DNA of 64,000 nt from Candidatus Dormiibacterota bacterium (GCA_003169845.1 PNAG01000017.1:1-64000); one strand, 5' to 3'; positions 53,764 to 63,639 are shown, numbered from the stretch's first letter. A program made the numbers and translations. The notes: generated by a model from the sequence alone, not told the origin.

Positions 53764-54446
<683 letters not shown>

Positions 54447-54450
<4 letters not shown>

Positions 54451-55538
54451 TGCAGCGCGGTTGGGGTAGCCCGCCGCCGGGCCGCCGGCCCCCGTGGTGG
54501 CCCGAAGGCGAACCCTTCCCGCCTCGCAGGTGGGGCCGGCGCGGGCCGCCCGGATTCGTCCGGCGCATCGGGTGCTTTTTCATCGCGATCCTGGCTTTCG
54601 CGGTCCTGGCCGGCGCGGTGGTGGGAGGACTGATCGCCAGGCTGGGTGGCTGGCCGGTCGCTCTCCTCGCATTGGCGTTGGTGCTCCTTCTTGTCATCGC
54701 CGGCTTTGGCGGCGTGCGGCGCATGACGCGCCCGATGACCCATCTCATCGACGCCGCGCAGCGGATCGAGGCAGGCGACTACACAGTCCAGGTTCCGGAG
54801 TCCGGGCCACGAGACCTCCGTTCGGTCGCGCGTGCCTTCAATGAGATGTCCGCGCGGTTGAAGGCAAGCGACGAGCAGCGGCGCGGGTTCCTGGCTGAGC
54901 TGGCGCACGAGTTTCGCACCCCGCTCACCGTGATCCGTGGACAGGCGGAGGCAATCGCGGATGGCGTGTACCCAGGCGATGCCGCGCACCTCGCACCAAT
55001 CCTCGATGCGACGCAGGCGCTGGACCGGCTCGTCGAAGACCTTCGAACGCTGGTCCTGACCGACACGGGCAACCTGGTGCTGCACAAGGAGCCGATCGAC
55101 CTGGGAGCCCTCGTGACCGACACGGTGGAGTCTTTCAGGACGCAGGCTGACAATGCGCATGTGACGCTGAGCGTCGATGTCACCGCCAACTTCGAACCCG
55201 TGGACATCGACCCGGCTCGCATCCGGAGCGTGCTCGGCAACCTGCTGTCGAATGCAATCCGCCACACCCCGGCCGGCGGTTCGATCAAGGTCGCAGCCGG
55301 CGGTTCCGGCGACGAGGTGATCGTGACCGTGGCCGATACGGGTGAAGGCATCCCGCCAGAGCTGTTGCCCCGCGTCTTCGAGCGGTTCGTGAAGGGCGCG
55401 GACTCGACCGGCTCCGGCCTCGGCCTGGCGATCGCGCACGACATCGTCGTCGCCCACGGCGGCAGGCTCGAGATTCAAAGCACGGTGGGGTCGGGGACGA
55501 CAGTCAGCCTCAAGCTTCGCGCCGGCGCCGATGGATAA
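54447..55538 (+). CDS. Sensor histidine kinase
   Basis: 363 residues. A Pro/Arg-rich cytoplasmic N terminus, two tightly spaced membrane helices (about 38-90) with almost no outside loop, HAMP (about 92-145), HisKA with [12 protein letters not shown] (phospho-His about residue 155) and an HATPase_c domain ([31 protein letters not shown]). Lack of an extracellular sensor suggests intramembrane sensing. Partner of the overlapping response regulator; a phosphoesterase gene overlaps its end. Confidence 0.95.
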
Positions 55539-56784
55539 CCGGCGGATCCCGCGGCGCGACTTCCTCAAGGGCGCGGGCGCTCTCGGCCTCGCCGGCCTTG
55601 CCTGGCCGCTGGCCGCCTGCGGTCCCCTGGGCGGCGCGCCTCGAGCCACCGCGACCACTCCACCCGCAGTGCGCTCCGGTTCCACCCCCATCAAGCACGT
55701 CATCGTGGACGTCCAGGAAAACCGCTCCTTCGACCATTACTACGGATTCGCGCCTTTCGCTGACACGTTCGGCGTCCCAGCCGGCTACTCCCAGCCGGAC
55801 GGGCGCGGTGGTGTGGCGGTGCCGCATCACCTCACCAGCAGGTCTACGACCGACATCGACCACACGTGGACCGCGATGCATCGCGCGTTCGACGGTGGAA
55901 AGATGGACGGCTTCTACGAAACGAACGGAAGCACGGCGTTGGGGTACTACGGGCCGGCCGACCTTCCCTTCTACTACGGCCTTTTCGAGTCGTCCACGCT
56001 CTGCGTGAACTACTTCTGCTCGATCCTCGGCCCGACCTATCCCAACCGCTTCTACCTGGCTGCCGGCACGTCCGGAGGCGTCACCACCAACGGCGTCTGG
56101 GGTTACGGGGTCCTCGACTACCCGATCATCCTCGACTTGCTCGACGGGGCCGGAGTGACGTGGAAGGTCTACAACATCGGACTCGACAGCGTTTCCGGCG
56201 GGGAGTCCGACAATGTCTTCGTCTTCTGGAAGAAATGGGCGCGCGACAAGCGCACCACCGCGCTCAAGAGCGACTACCTGCAGGACCTGCTGGAGGGCCG
56301 GTTGCCCCAGGTTTCGTTCATCGTCCCGAGCTTTTCGATGGGCTGGGACGAGCACCCGCCTGCCGACATCTCTGTGGGCATGGGAATTCAGCAGGAGCTC
56401 ATCACGGCGCTGCAGCGGTCCACCGCGTGGGCCGGCGCCGCGTACATCCTCACGTATGACGAGGCAGGTGGATTCTTCGACCACGTGCCGCCGCCGCGAC
56501 TCGATTCCTATGGCCTGGGTGTTCGGGTTCCGACGTGGGTGATCTCTCCGTTCGCCAGGCGAGCCCACCTCGAACCGGCCCTCTACGAGCACGGCTCCGT
56601 GCTCAAGTTCATCGAGGCGGTGTTCGGCCTCCCAACCCTGGCGTCGATCAATCACAAATTCGACTCCTCCACACCGGGCGGCCCGGAAAACGAGGCTGCC
56701 GGCGGGCAGGCCCTGGGACCGCCTGCGCCGCCACGGGACGGGTCGAACGCGATCGGCAGCTTGTTGGAGTGTTTCACCTTCTGA
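55531..56784 (+). CDS. Tat-exported phosphoesterase (phospholipase C / acid phosphatase family)
   Basis: 417 residues. Tat signal [16 protein letters not shown] followed by a hydrophobic stretch ending in a lipobox-like LAAC, then [14 protein letters not shown], the metal/catalytic start of the PF04185 phosphoesterase family, and [16 protein letters not shown] near the C terminus. It hydrolyses phospholipids or phosphate esters outside the cell. The start codon lies within the last codons of the kinase gene, so the two-component system may control phosphate scavenging. Confidence 0.92.
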   Translation: MDNRRIPRRDFLKGAGALGLAGLAWPLAACGPLGGAPRATATTPPAVRSGSTPIKHVIVDVQENRSFDHYYGFAPFADTFGVPAGYSQPDGRGGVAVPHHLTSRSTTDIDHTWTAMHRAFDGGKMDGFYETNGSTALGYYGPADLPFYYGLFESSTLCVNYFCSILGPTYPNRFYLAAGTSGGVTTNGVWGYGVLDYPIILDLLDGAGVTWKVYNIGLDSVSGGESDNVFVFWKKWARDKRTTALKSDYLQDLLEGRLPQVSFIVPSFSMGWDEHPPADISVGMGIQQELITALQRSTAWAGAAYILTYDEAGGFFDHVPPPRLDSYGLGVRVPTWVISPFARRAHLEPALYEHGSVLKFIEAVFGLPTLASINHKFDSSTPGGPENEAAGGQALGPPAPPRDGSNAIGSLLECFTF

Positions 56785-56828
56785 TCGGCGCGCGAAGGTC
56801 ACGACATCTGAAATGATTTGCGGAGAAG

Positions 56829-57425
56829 TTGCCGAGGGGTAAATCGAAATCGACAGGTCAGGTGGGTATCGGGCCTCCAGGCTCCGGGCTCCCGTCGCGC
56901 GCGCTCGAGGGTGAGGACCTGGCGACCAAGCGCTGGGAAGACGCGCGCCACTGGATCAGCATCTACGCCGACCTCCTCGAGTTCAAACGAGGGATCCTCG
57001 CCCGAGTGCGGCGTGACGTGGCGAACCTCCAGCCCCCGGCCCAGAAGGCCGCTGCCACCGACCTCAGGATCATCGAGACCCAGATGCAGGGATATCAGGT
57101 GCGCCTCGACCTCTGGTACCTGCGCGTTTGGGAGCTCCAGGGGCTCTGGGTGGATCCCACCGGCCGGGTCGTGCGCCACCACGGCCGCGAGGTGTCGCTG
57201 ACCAAGCGCGAGTTCCAGCTCCTTCAGTTCTTACTCGATCATCCCCACCGGTTCTTCACCACCACGCAGATCCTGGGTCAGGCCTGGGCGGACCCGGCCC
57301 TGTTTCCGGAAGAGGTGCGGAATTACGTTCGCCGGCTGCGGCAGATCTTCGTCGACCTTGAGATCCCGGTCGACCTGGTCAACAAGCCTGGTCGGGGCTA
57401 TTCGCTGGTGTTCCGTGGCGACTGA
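56829..57425 (+). CDS. Winged-helix DNA-binding protein without a receiver domain
   Basis: 198 residues from a TTG. The C-terminal 95 residues are an OmpR-type Trans_reg_C domain (VSLTKREFQLLQFLLDHPHRFFTTTQILGQAW, EEVRNYVRRLRQIF, KPGRGYSLVF). In place of a receiver, the N-terminal about 100 residues are a helical domain (WISIYADLLEFKRGILARVR) that recurs alone in the next gene. Likely a one-component regulator or a protein controlled by that partner. Confidence 0.8.
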   Translation: MPRGKSKSTGQVGIGPPGSGLPSRALEGEDLATKRWEDARHWISIYADLLEFKRGILARVRRDVANLQPPAQKAAATDLRIIETQMQGYQVRLDLWYLRVWELQGLWVDPTGRVVRHHGREVSLTKREFQLLQFLLDHPHRFFTTTQILGQAWADPALFPEEVRNYVRRLRQIFVDLEIPVDLVNKPGRGYSLVFRGD

Positions 57426-57491
57426 GCCAACCATTGGGGCTCAAACGAATGTTGCTGATCTTTTTACGCCGGGTGCGTGATCCTTGCGTTT

Positions 57492-57833
57492 ATGAAGAAA
57501 GACCAGGCCCAAAAAGCGCGGCCTGACATAACCGCAGCGGTGCGCGGAGGCGATTGGACCCAGCCCATGGATGGCGAGGGCGCCCCGGGCGACTCGACGT
57601 TGGAGCACGCCCTCTACTGGCGGCAGATCTACGCCGAGATCCTGGCCATGGAGGAGAAGGTGCTGGACCGCATCCGACAGCTCATGAACACTCAATCGGA
57701 CGAGGGCAGGCGCGAGGTCGAGCTGACGAATGTACCTGTCGTCGTGGCCCAGGCCGAGCGCTTCCGGCAGCGTCTGGGATACTGGGACGAGAGGGTGGCG
57801 CAGCTCAACGGCGGCCCTCGCCACACACTTTAG
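57492..57833 (+). CDS. Stand-alone helical domain related to the upstream regulator
   Basis: 113 residues from ATG 57492. Residues about 35-110 align with the N-terminal domain of the preceding winged-helix protein (shared W-x-x-IYA-x-x-L, L-x-R-x-R, Q-x-x-x-x-x-x-RL-x-x-W-x-x-RV-x-x-LNG/LQG). It has no DNA-binding part. It could heterodimerise with and modulate the regulator. Confidence 0.65.
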   Translation: MKKDQAQKARPDITAAVRGGDWTQPMDGEGAPGDSTLEHALYWRQIYAEILAMEEKVLDRIRQLMNTQSDEGRREVELTNVPVVVAQAERFRQRLGYWDERVAQLNGGPRHTL

Positions 57834-57911
57834 ATAGACGCCGGGCGGCCCATATGAGAGACTCTTGCGGATTTTGTTATGCCTACTAGACAGGATTAAG
57901 GGGTGATTAAG

Positions 57912-58778
57912 ATGCGCCGCTCTCTCATTTCGGTCGGCCTTGCAGCTCTCGTCCTACTCATCTGGCCGGCAACAGCGCTTGCGGCCACCGACCCTCTCCT
58001 GGGAACCGCCGGTGATTTCGCGGTGCTGTCGGGCGCCGGAATGACCAACACCGGGCCCAGCTGGGTCTCCGGCGCGATCGGGGCTTCAGGCGCGGGTATC
58101 ACCGGATTCCCCCCCGGAACCGCCGGACCTCAGCACGCGGGTGATAGTGCGTACACGACTGCCGAGACGGACTTGGTGGGCGCGTTTACCCGCGCCGCGG
58201 CCGAACCGACCACCACCGATTACTCCGGCGTTAATCTCGGCGGCCTGACGCTGGGCCCAGGGGTCTACAACCAGAGCACTGCACCGACCCTGACCGGAAC
58301 GCTCACCCTGAACGGCCCAGGCGTCTACATCTTCAAGATCGGCAGCACGCTGGTTACGGCGTCCGGGGCGAGGGTCGTCCTCATCGCTGGCGCTGAGCCA
58401 TGCGACATCTTCTGGGTAGTCAACAGTTCGGCCACGATTGCCACGTCGACCACCTTTATCGGCAACATCATGGCTCTAGACCAAATTGCAATGCAGACCG
58501 GAGCCACACTCAACGGCCGAGCCCTAGCCCGGACAGCCGCTGTGACGCTGGACACCAACCGCATCATCCAGCCCAGCTGCCCCGGAAGCTCCACGACATA
58601 CTATCCCCCCCCAACGTACGTCCCACCGCCTGGTGGGAACATCTTGCCGGCCACGCTGGGGGTGCCCTGGGAGCTGATCAATGAGATTCCATGGCTGCTC
58701 GTGATCGCAGTTGGCGCCGGTCTCGGCGCTACCGTAATGGTCGTGAGCAACCGAAGGCGCCGCCGCCGCCGCGCGTAG
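57912..58778 (+). CDS. Ice-binding-like (DUF3494) surface protein, copy 1
   Basis: 288 residues. Sec signal (MRRSLISVGLAALVLLIWPATALA), then LGTAGDFAVLSGAGMTNTGPS, the DUF3494 start, and a beta-solenoid body (LGGLTLGPGVYNQSTAPTLTG, GPGVYIFKIGSTL, CDIFWVVNSSATI) ending NRIIQPSC. A Pro-rich linker leads to LPATLGVPWEL, a hydrophobic helix and a seven-Arg tail. AAGGGG lies 9 bp before ATG 57912, whereas the GTG at 57903 abuts it. Ice binding, or matrix attachment, is by family. The sortase follows 10 bp downstream. Confidence 0.88.
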   Translation: MRRSLISVGLAALVLLIWPATALAATDPLLGTAGDFAVLSGAGMTNTGPSWVSGAIGASGAGITGFPPGTAGPQHAGDSAYTTAETDLVGAFTRAAAEPTTTDYSGVNLGGLTLGPGVYNQSTAPTLTGTLTLNGPGVYIFKIGSTLVTASGARVVLIAGAEPCDIFWVVNSSATIATSTTFIGNIMALDQIAMQTGATLNGRALARTAAVTLDTNRIIQPSCPGSSTTYYPPPTYVPPPGGNILPATLGVPWELINEIPWLLVIAVGAGLGATVMVVSNRRRRRRRA

Positions 58779-58788
58779 GCTGGGCCCG

Positions 58789-59574
58789 ATGGTAAGCACA
58801 GGTCGGTCGTTGCTGCGTCGCGCCCGCCCGTCGGGGCAGCGGCTTGGCGAGATGGCGGGCACAGGTCGGTCGTTGCTGCGCCGCGCCCGCCCGTCGGGGC
58901 GGCGGCTTGGTGAGATCGTGCTGGGCGCTTTGCTGGTGGCCGCCCTTGGCTTCACCCCACGCGACGCGGTCTCCGTTAACAACAACGACAGCCTGATCGG
59001 CCCCAACGTTCGCTACGTCGCATCGGTACAGCAGCCAACCCTTGGGCTGGCCCTGCCCGGCTTGAGCAGCCTGTCAGGCTGGGCGTTGACGAGCGGCGCC
59101 CTGGTGAGCGAACGAGCCCTGGTTCCGACTGCACCGCCGGCGCAACTGCTGATCCCACAGTTGAACGTCGACCGCGCGGTGGAGGGGGTCGGGGTCAATC
59201 GCAAGGGAGTCATGGACCTACCCGTGAACGGATGGAATGCCGGCTGGTACAAGGCCGGCCCGGTACCGGGAGCTCCGGGCGACGCGGTCATCGAAGGCCA
59301 CGCTGGTTATCCAAACCAACCGATGATCTTTGGCAAGCTATCGACCATGCGGCCCGGCGACCAAGTCGTGGTCGTGCTCGCCGACAAGAGCCGGCGCCTG
59401 TTCGTGGTTGTTTCGCAATCAAGCGTGCCCGTCGGCTCGGCCCCTCCCGATTTCGCCTCTCCGTACGGGCAGCCCCGACTCACGCTCGTCACCTGCAGCG
59501 GCGATTTCACCGACGCTACCCATACCTACTCGCGACGCCTGGTGGTCCAGTTGAGCTACGCCGGCCGCGTCTGA
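58789..59574 (+). CDS. Sortase (class F-like)
   Basis: 261 residues. One membrane helix (about 42-56) then the sortase barrel: IPQLNVDRAVEGVGVN, the catalytic His in VIEGHAGYP, the Cys in LTLVTCSGDF and the Arg in YSRRLVVQL. It cleaves a sorting signal and links proteins to the wall or each other. The N-terminal 42 residues are a near-perfect 21-residue tandem duplication. Its probable substrate is the upstream DUF3494 protein. Confidence 0.88.
   Translation: MVSTGRSLLRRARPSGQRLGEMAGTGRSLLRRARPSGRRLGEIVLGALLVAALGFTPRDAVSVNNNDSLIGPNVRYVASVQQPTLGLALPGLSSLSGWALTSGALVSERALVPTAPPAQLLIPQLNVDRAVEGVGVNRKGVMDLPVNGWNAGWYKAGPVPGAPGDAVIEGHAGYPNQPMIFGKLSTMRPGDQVVVVLADKSRRLFVVVSQSSVPVGSAPPDFASPYGQPRLTLVTCSGDFTDATHTYSRRLVVQLSYAGRV
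58794..58919 (+). repeat. 63-bp tandem duplication inside the sortase gene
   Basis: Two 63-bp units (58794-58856 and 58857-58919) encode STGRSLLRRARPSGQRLGEM and GTGRSLLRRARPSGRRLGEI. They differ at only a few bases, so the event is recent. Both lie before the membrane helix. Confidence 0.8.
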
Positions 59575-59657
59575 GCGGCTCCCGAGCGCATCGGACGAAG
59601 TTGCTGACTTTGTTATGACCTGAGAGCGATCGTGGTCGCAAAGAGGTGGATAACTAA

Positions 59658-60053
59658 ATGGCAGTTCAGCAACCGGATTCAGCACCCGTCCCGGCTCCGG
59701 CTTCCGCTCCGGTCCAGCACTACTCGGCAGGCGAGGAGGGCAGCTACAACTTTCGCGCGACCGCTGTGGTGGGATTCATCGTCGGCATCGTCGACATCCT
59801 GATCGCGGCTCGATTCCTCGGCAAGCTGCTCGGCGCGTCTGCGTCATCGTCCTTCGTTCACGCGATCTACCAGGTCAGCGGCGTCATGGTGGCGCCCTTC
59901 ACCGGCATCTTCGGCGACACCGGCACCAAGACCAACACCTTTGAGACAGCCTCCCTGGTCGCGCTCGTGGTCTATGCCGTGATCGGATGGGGCATCGTCG
60001 TCCTGATCCGGATCATCACCGCTCCCAAGGGCACCAAGCCGGCCTCCTCGTGA
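59658..60053 (+). CDS. YggT-family membrane protein
   Basis: 131 residues: a Pro/Ala-rich N terminus, then two hydrophobic helices flanking FLGKLLGASASSSFVHAIYQVSGVMVAPFTGIFG, the usual YggT core. Function unclear in the family; linked to envelope or stress growth. Overlaps the next gene by one base (TGATG). Confidence 0.8.
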   Translation: MAVQQPDSAPVPAPASAPVQHYSAGEEGSYNFRATAVVGFIVGIVDILIAARFLGKLLGASASSSFVHAIYQVSGVMVAPFTGIFGDTGTKTNTFETASLVALVVYAVIGWGIVVLIRIITAPKGTKPASS

Positions 60054-60364
60054 TGGACCTGGCGGATGTGAAGTCCTGGGGGAAGCACTGGAACGACGCC
60101 GCGATCGAACGCATCGCCGGCGCGCTGCCGCGGAGCTCGCCTTCGCGCACCTGGCCGCTGCTGGGCATGCTGGCCCTCGGCCTGGTGGCTGGGGCAGTGC
60201 TCGGCGGGTACGCGGTGTCCCAGCGGTCCCATATGAAGCGGCTCTCGGACTACGCCCACCGCATGGGCGATGAGCTGGCTCCAGACGACAGTGACGACGA
60301 CAGCCCGGTCGCGGTCACCACTCACCGTTCCAACCACCGCCGCAAGGCGACATCGGAGGTTTAG
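60053..60364 (+). CDS. Small membrane protein
   Basis: 103 residues with one helix (about 35-56; LLGMLALGLVAGAVLGGYAV) and an acidic then basic cytoplasmic tail. No family recognised. Between YggT and GlsB genes, likely in one operon. Confidence 0.55.
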   Translation: MDLADVKSWGKHWNDAAIERIAGALPRSSPSRTWPLLGMLALGLVAGAVLGGYAVSQRSHMKRLSDYAHRMGDELAPDDSDDDSPVAVTTHRSNHRRKATSEV

Positions 60365-60370
60365 AAGCAA

Positions 60371-60637
60371 ATGGGAATACTGATCTTCATCATCGTCGGC
60401 GCCATCGCCGGTTTCGTCGCCAGCAAGGTGATCAGCGGTAAGGGCATGGGCCTGCTGTGGGATATCGTGGTCGGCATTCTGGGTGCGTTTCTTGGCGCCT
60501 GGCTGGCGGGCCTCGCTGGGCTGGGCGTAGACATGGGCACCTTCACCATCAGTGGCCTCTTGTCGGCCTTTGTCGGCGCGGTCATCCTGATCGTGGTGTT
60601 CCGAGCCCTGACTCATCGCGGAATGATTCACGCCTAA
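60371..60637 (+). CDS. GlsB/YeaQ/YmgE-family stress membrane protein
   Basis: 88 residues, three close transmembrane helices with GFVASKVISGKGMGLLWDIVVGILGAFLG, the family signature. In Gram-positive bacteria these anchor Asp23-type proteins at the membrane. Ends with a strong terminator. A decayed second copy lies 1 kb downstream. Confidence 0.92.
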   Translation: MGILIFIIVGAIAGFVASKVISGKGMGLLWDIVVGILGAFLGAWLAGLAGLGVDMGTFTISGLLSAFVGAVILIVVFRALTHRGMIHA

Positions 60638-60654
60638 CAAATCGTTCACTCGTA

Positions 60655-60690
60655 AGGCCTCGCGGACCAACCCCCGCGAGGCCTTTTTTT
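60655..60690 (+). terminator. Rho-independent terminator after glsB
   Basis: An 11-bp perfect stem (60655-60665 with 60674-60684) and a seven-T run. A shortened copy with a poorer T run follows the second glsB copy at about 61641. Confidence 0.9.
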
Positions 60691-60701
60691 GCGCCTGGAC
60701 G

Positions 60702-60873
60702 ACTGCTCACCTTGAGCTACAACGGCACATTTGCGTGGGTGTTCGGATCGTTCTGGCACTCAGGCACCAACAACAACCGAGCGGACGGCTTCGGCCAATG
60801 CGACGGTTGGCCCAACGAGAGCGGGGCCACCGTACCCGGAGGAAGGTGGGTTTGGGGCACCTGGCAGACATAG
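60702..60873 (+). pseudogene. Fragment of an unknown protein gene
   Basis: The plus frame ending at 60873 reads LSYNGTFAWVFGSFWHSGTNNN and then GWPNESGATVPGGRWVWGTWQT, protein-like and Trp-rich, but without a start. The upstream part is the terminator. Likely the tail of a lost gene. Confidence 0.4.
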
Positions 60874-60971
60874 GCGCCACCCTGGTTTCGTCGCGACAAT
60901 TCAGAGCTTGAAGACAGTATGGAAATCTCAGATGGGAGCGGAGGGGCATCTCGAGGGGTGCCCCTCCCGGT

Positions 60972-61349
60972 TTGAAGATAACCACCGATCGTCCAAATCG
61001 AAGTGGCGGGTGGCTCGGTGTGGCCGCCGCCGGCGGCGCGCTGATCGGTATTGGAGGCCTCGAGGTTTTCGCACTCTATGGCCTGGTGCCATTGGTGCTT
61101 GGCATGGTTCTCGTCGTCATCAGCGTGCGCCACTCACAAACGCACGTGTTGATGTCGCTGCTGGCCACGGTCCTGGCGCTGATAGCTACAGTCTCGCTTT
61201 TGCTCTGGGGCGCAGAGCACATCTGGGCCAATCCGTCTTGCACCCAGCATCCAAATCAAACGTCTGGCCAAATCAACTACTGGTCGGGTGCAAGCGTCAG
61301 ATGGACCTGTGTAAACGGGCAACCCGTCGTTACGCACGATTCGCGATAG
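60972..61349 (+). CDS. Small membrane protein
   Basis: 125 residues from a TTG. Three hydrophobic helices (about 14-85) and a C-terminal outside tail with two Cys (SCTQHPNQ, WTCVNGQP). No family recognised. It lies between two glsB copies and runs in their direction. Confidence 0.5.
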   Translation: MKITTDRPNRSGGWLGVAAAGGALIGIGGLEVFALYGLVPLVLGMVLVVISVRHSQTHVLMSLLATVLALIATVSLLLWGAEHIWANPSCTQHPNQTSGQINYWSGASVRWTCVNGQPVVTHDSR

Positions 61350-61377
61350 GCGAGTGCCGAACTAGTCAACAGGCTCC

Positions 61378-61401
61378 GTGGAGCGGGAGACGGGGGTTGT
61401 C
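61378..61401. repeat. 24-bp direct repeat, left copy
   Basis: Identical to 62707-62730. Together they bracket 1.35 kb with the second glsB copy and the second DUF3494 gene. No transposase is between them, so a non-autonomous element or duplication junction is possible. Confidence 0.75.
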
Positions 61402-61625
61402 ATTCGTGGCCAGCAAGGTGCTGAGCGGCAAGGGCATGGGCCTGCTCTGGGACATCGTGGTCGGCATCCTGGGCGCGTTCCTGGGCGGCTGGCTTGCGGG
61501 CCTCGTCGGCCTCCCGGTAGACCCTGGCACGTTCACGATTGGAGGACTCCTGTCGGCTTTCGTCGGCGCGATCATCCTCCTGGTTATTTTCCGCCCTGAC
61601 CCACCGCGGGATGCTCCACACCTGG
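61402..61625 (+). pseudogene. Truncated, frameshifted glsB copy
   Basis: From VASKVLSGKGMGLLWDIVVGILG it follows the intact glsB closely, but the first about 14 codons are replaced and a 2-base deletion near 61595 (TCCGCCC instead of TCCGAGCCC) shifts the frame before the natural stop. The 9-bp-stem terminator (about 61641-61675) that followed it is also copied. Confidence 0.75.
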
Positions 61626-61753
61626 ACTTCTTTGTTCGTGAGGCCTCGCGGACCAAGCCCCGCGAGGCTTCTTTGCCCCCAACCCGCCATTTTCAAGTCG
61701 AGGCTTGCTGATATGGTTACGCCATTCTTAACAGAGTCCCGGAGGTGATCAAA

Positions 61754-62632
61754 ATGCGCAGGTCGATCATGTCGCTCAGCCTCGCAGCCCTCATGCTCCT
61801 GATCTGGCCGGCGACAGCGCTGGCCGCCACCCAGCCGAGGCTGGGGACCGCCACGAGCTTCGCGGTTCTGGCCGCCGCGGGGATCACGAACTCCGGTACG
61901 ACCACGATCACGGGTGATGTCGGGACGTATCCAACACCTGCGGAGACTGGATTTGCCTCGGTAACGATATTGTCTGGGACGAACCACGCGGCCGATGCTG
62001 TCACGCAGGGGGCCAGAGTCGACGAGGTGACCGCCTACAACGACCTGGCCAACCAGACGCCTTGTACCGTTCTGAGTGGCGGGGCTCTCGACGGCCGGAA
62101 CCTCGTCCCGGGCTGCTATAAGTTCTCTTCGGCGGCCATCCTCAACGTCGACAACACGCTCACCCTCAGCGGCTTTGGCGTCTATGTCTTCCAGATCGGG
62201 AGCGACCTCACGATTGGGAACACCACAACAGTGAACCTCATCAACGGCGCTTTGGCCTGCGGTGTCTACTGGCAGGTCACGGGTTCGGCGACCATTGGGA
62301 CGGCCACGCCTAACTTTGTGGGAACCCTGATCGCTGGTAGCAGCATCAGTGTCAACACCAACGCAGTCTGGACCGGCCGAGCTCTGGCCGGCGCTCTGGC
62401 CCCATCCGGGGCCGTGACGTTGCTGGGCAACACGATTACCAGGCCCCCCGCCCTCTGCTCCAGCCTGCCGACGACTGGCGGGACTGGCGGGACTGTATTG
62501 CCGGGCAATACCGGTGTCCCTCTCGAGCTGCGCGGGCAGTTTCCCTGGCTGCTCCTGATCGGAATCGGCGCCGGGCTCGGTGCAACCGCAATGGGCATCA
62601 GCAGCCGGAGGCGTCGCCGCCGCAACGCGTAG
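61754..62632 (+). CDS. Ice-binding-like (DUF3494) surface protein, copy 2
   Basis: 292 residues. The same signal and start as copy 1 (MRRSIMSLSLAALMLLIWPATALAAT, LGTATSFAVLAAAGITNSG), the DUF3494 body with CTVLSGGALDGRNLVPGCYKF and ending NTITRP, then SSLPTTGGTGG, VLPGNTGVPLEL, a hydrophobic helix and an Arg-rich tail. ATG 61754 follows GGAGG by 8 bp. The VPxEL-helix-Arg tail is shared with copy 1, so both are probably anchored the same way. Confidence 0.88.
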   Translation: MRRSIMSLSLAALMLLIWPATALAATQPRLGTATSFAVLAAAGITNSGTTTITGDVGTYPTPAETGFASVTILSGTNHAADAVTQGARVDEVTAYNDLANQTPCTVLSGGALDGRNLVPGCYKFSSAAILNVDNTLTLSGFGVYVFQIGSDLTIGNTTTVNLINGALACGVYWQVTGSATIGTATPNFVGTLIAGSSISVNTNAVWTGRALAGALAPSGAVTLLGNTITRPPALCSSLPTTGGTGGTVLPGNTGVPLELRGQFPWLLLIGIGAGLGATAMGISSRRRRRRNA

Positions 62633-63075
62633 CGCGACGGAATAGCAAGGGTTGGCCCGCATAGGTCCACCGCGCCCAGCCATCAGTGCAGCTGCTGGGT
62701 CAGAAGGTGGAGCGGGAGACGGGGGTTGTCGTCCCTAGTACCAAGCACCCCGTTGAATTCACTTATCGGCTCGCGTAGGGCTCAAGCCGCCGGCACTGAG
62801 CCGTTGACGGAGGAAATGTATGGCGGCCGCGCTCGACTCGAACCACCTACCTCCGCGGTAATTGGCCCTGAGCGGTCTACTACTGAACGTACGATAGCGC
62901 TCGAGATGAGCGGTGTTATCAGGCTCGGCCTGGCTCCTCATCCTGTTTGAGCCGGCGTCGGCCGTTCGAACAGGCGCTCAGTACCGTCCATGACTCACTA
63001 CAACACACTTCCCAGACTCTCTGTTGCAAGCTCGCGGAACCATGATGCCTCGCCCGGTGTAGAAGATTCGTTCCG
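62633..63075. other. 443-bp interval, no gene seen
   Basis: Holds the right copy of the 24-bp repeat (62707-62730). The minus strand near 62860-62822 reads GGTGGTTCGAGTCG...GCGGCCGCC, which resembles a tRNA T arm but does not pair. The rest is the leader of the sigma-factor gene. Confidence 0.5.
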
Positions 63076-63639
63076 ATGGAGGGCCGCCCTGAGGACGATT
63101 CCGAGCTGTTCGCGCGCGCCCAGCGCGGCGATATGGCCGCCTATGAGGAGATTGTGCGCCGCTATCAACAACTTGCGTTCCGGACCGCGTTCGTGATCAC
63201 GGGCTCAGCCGCGGAGGCTGAAGACGCCGCCCAGGACGGCTTCGTGAAGGCTTTCCGCGCGCTGGATCGTTTCCGGCCGGGGGCGCCTCCTAGGCCGTGG
63301 ATCCTGCGGATCGTCGCGAACGAAGCTCGAAACCGGGTCCGCTCCACCCAGCGCAGGCTCGGGCTCGAGCTTCGCTTGGCGGAAGGGTTCCGCCCGGGGG
63401 ATGCGGCCCCATCCCCCGAGGCGGCATCCGTCGCGGCGGAAGACAGGGCCAGGCTGCTCGGCCTGGTCAACACGCTCGGCGACGAGGACCGCCTCGTCAT
63501 CGCGAGCCGGTATTTCCTGGAGCTCAGCGGCGAGGAGACGGCGGCGGCGCTGGGCATCCCCGAAGGCACCGTCAAGTCACGCCTCTCGAGGGCGTTGGCA
63601 CGCCTCCGGGCCAGGTACGAGGAGGCGCCCCATGCCTGA
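63076..63639 (+). CDS. ECF-type RNA polymerase sigma factor
   Basis: 187 residues: region 2 (FARAQRGDMAAYEEIVRRYQQLAFRTAFVITGSAAEAEDAAQDGFVKAFRALDRFR) and region 4 (SRYFLELSGEETAAALGIPEGTVKSRLSRALARLR) of a group 4 sigma-70. It lacks regions 1 and 3. It overlaps the next gene by 8 bases, which should encode its anti-sigma factor. Redirects polymerase to envelope or stress genes; targets unknown. Confidence 0.93.
   Translation: MEGRPEDDSELFARAQRGDMAAYEEIVRRYQQLAFRTAFVITGSAAEAEDAAQDGFVKAFRALDRFRPGAPPRPWILRIVANEARNRVRSTQRRLGLELRLAEGFRPGDAAPSPEAASVAAEDRARLLGLVNTLGDEDRLVIASRYFLELSGEETAAALGIPEGTVKSRLSRALARLRARYEEAPHA

Noticed and set aside
62821-62870. tRNA-like T arm on the minus strand
   Set aside because: The loop resembles TTCGAGTC but the stem bases do not pair and there is no anticodon arm.
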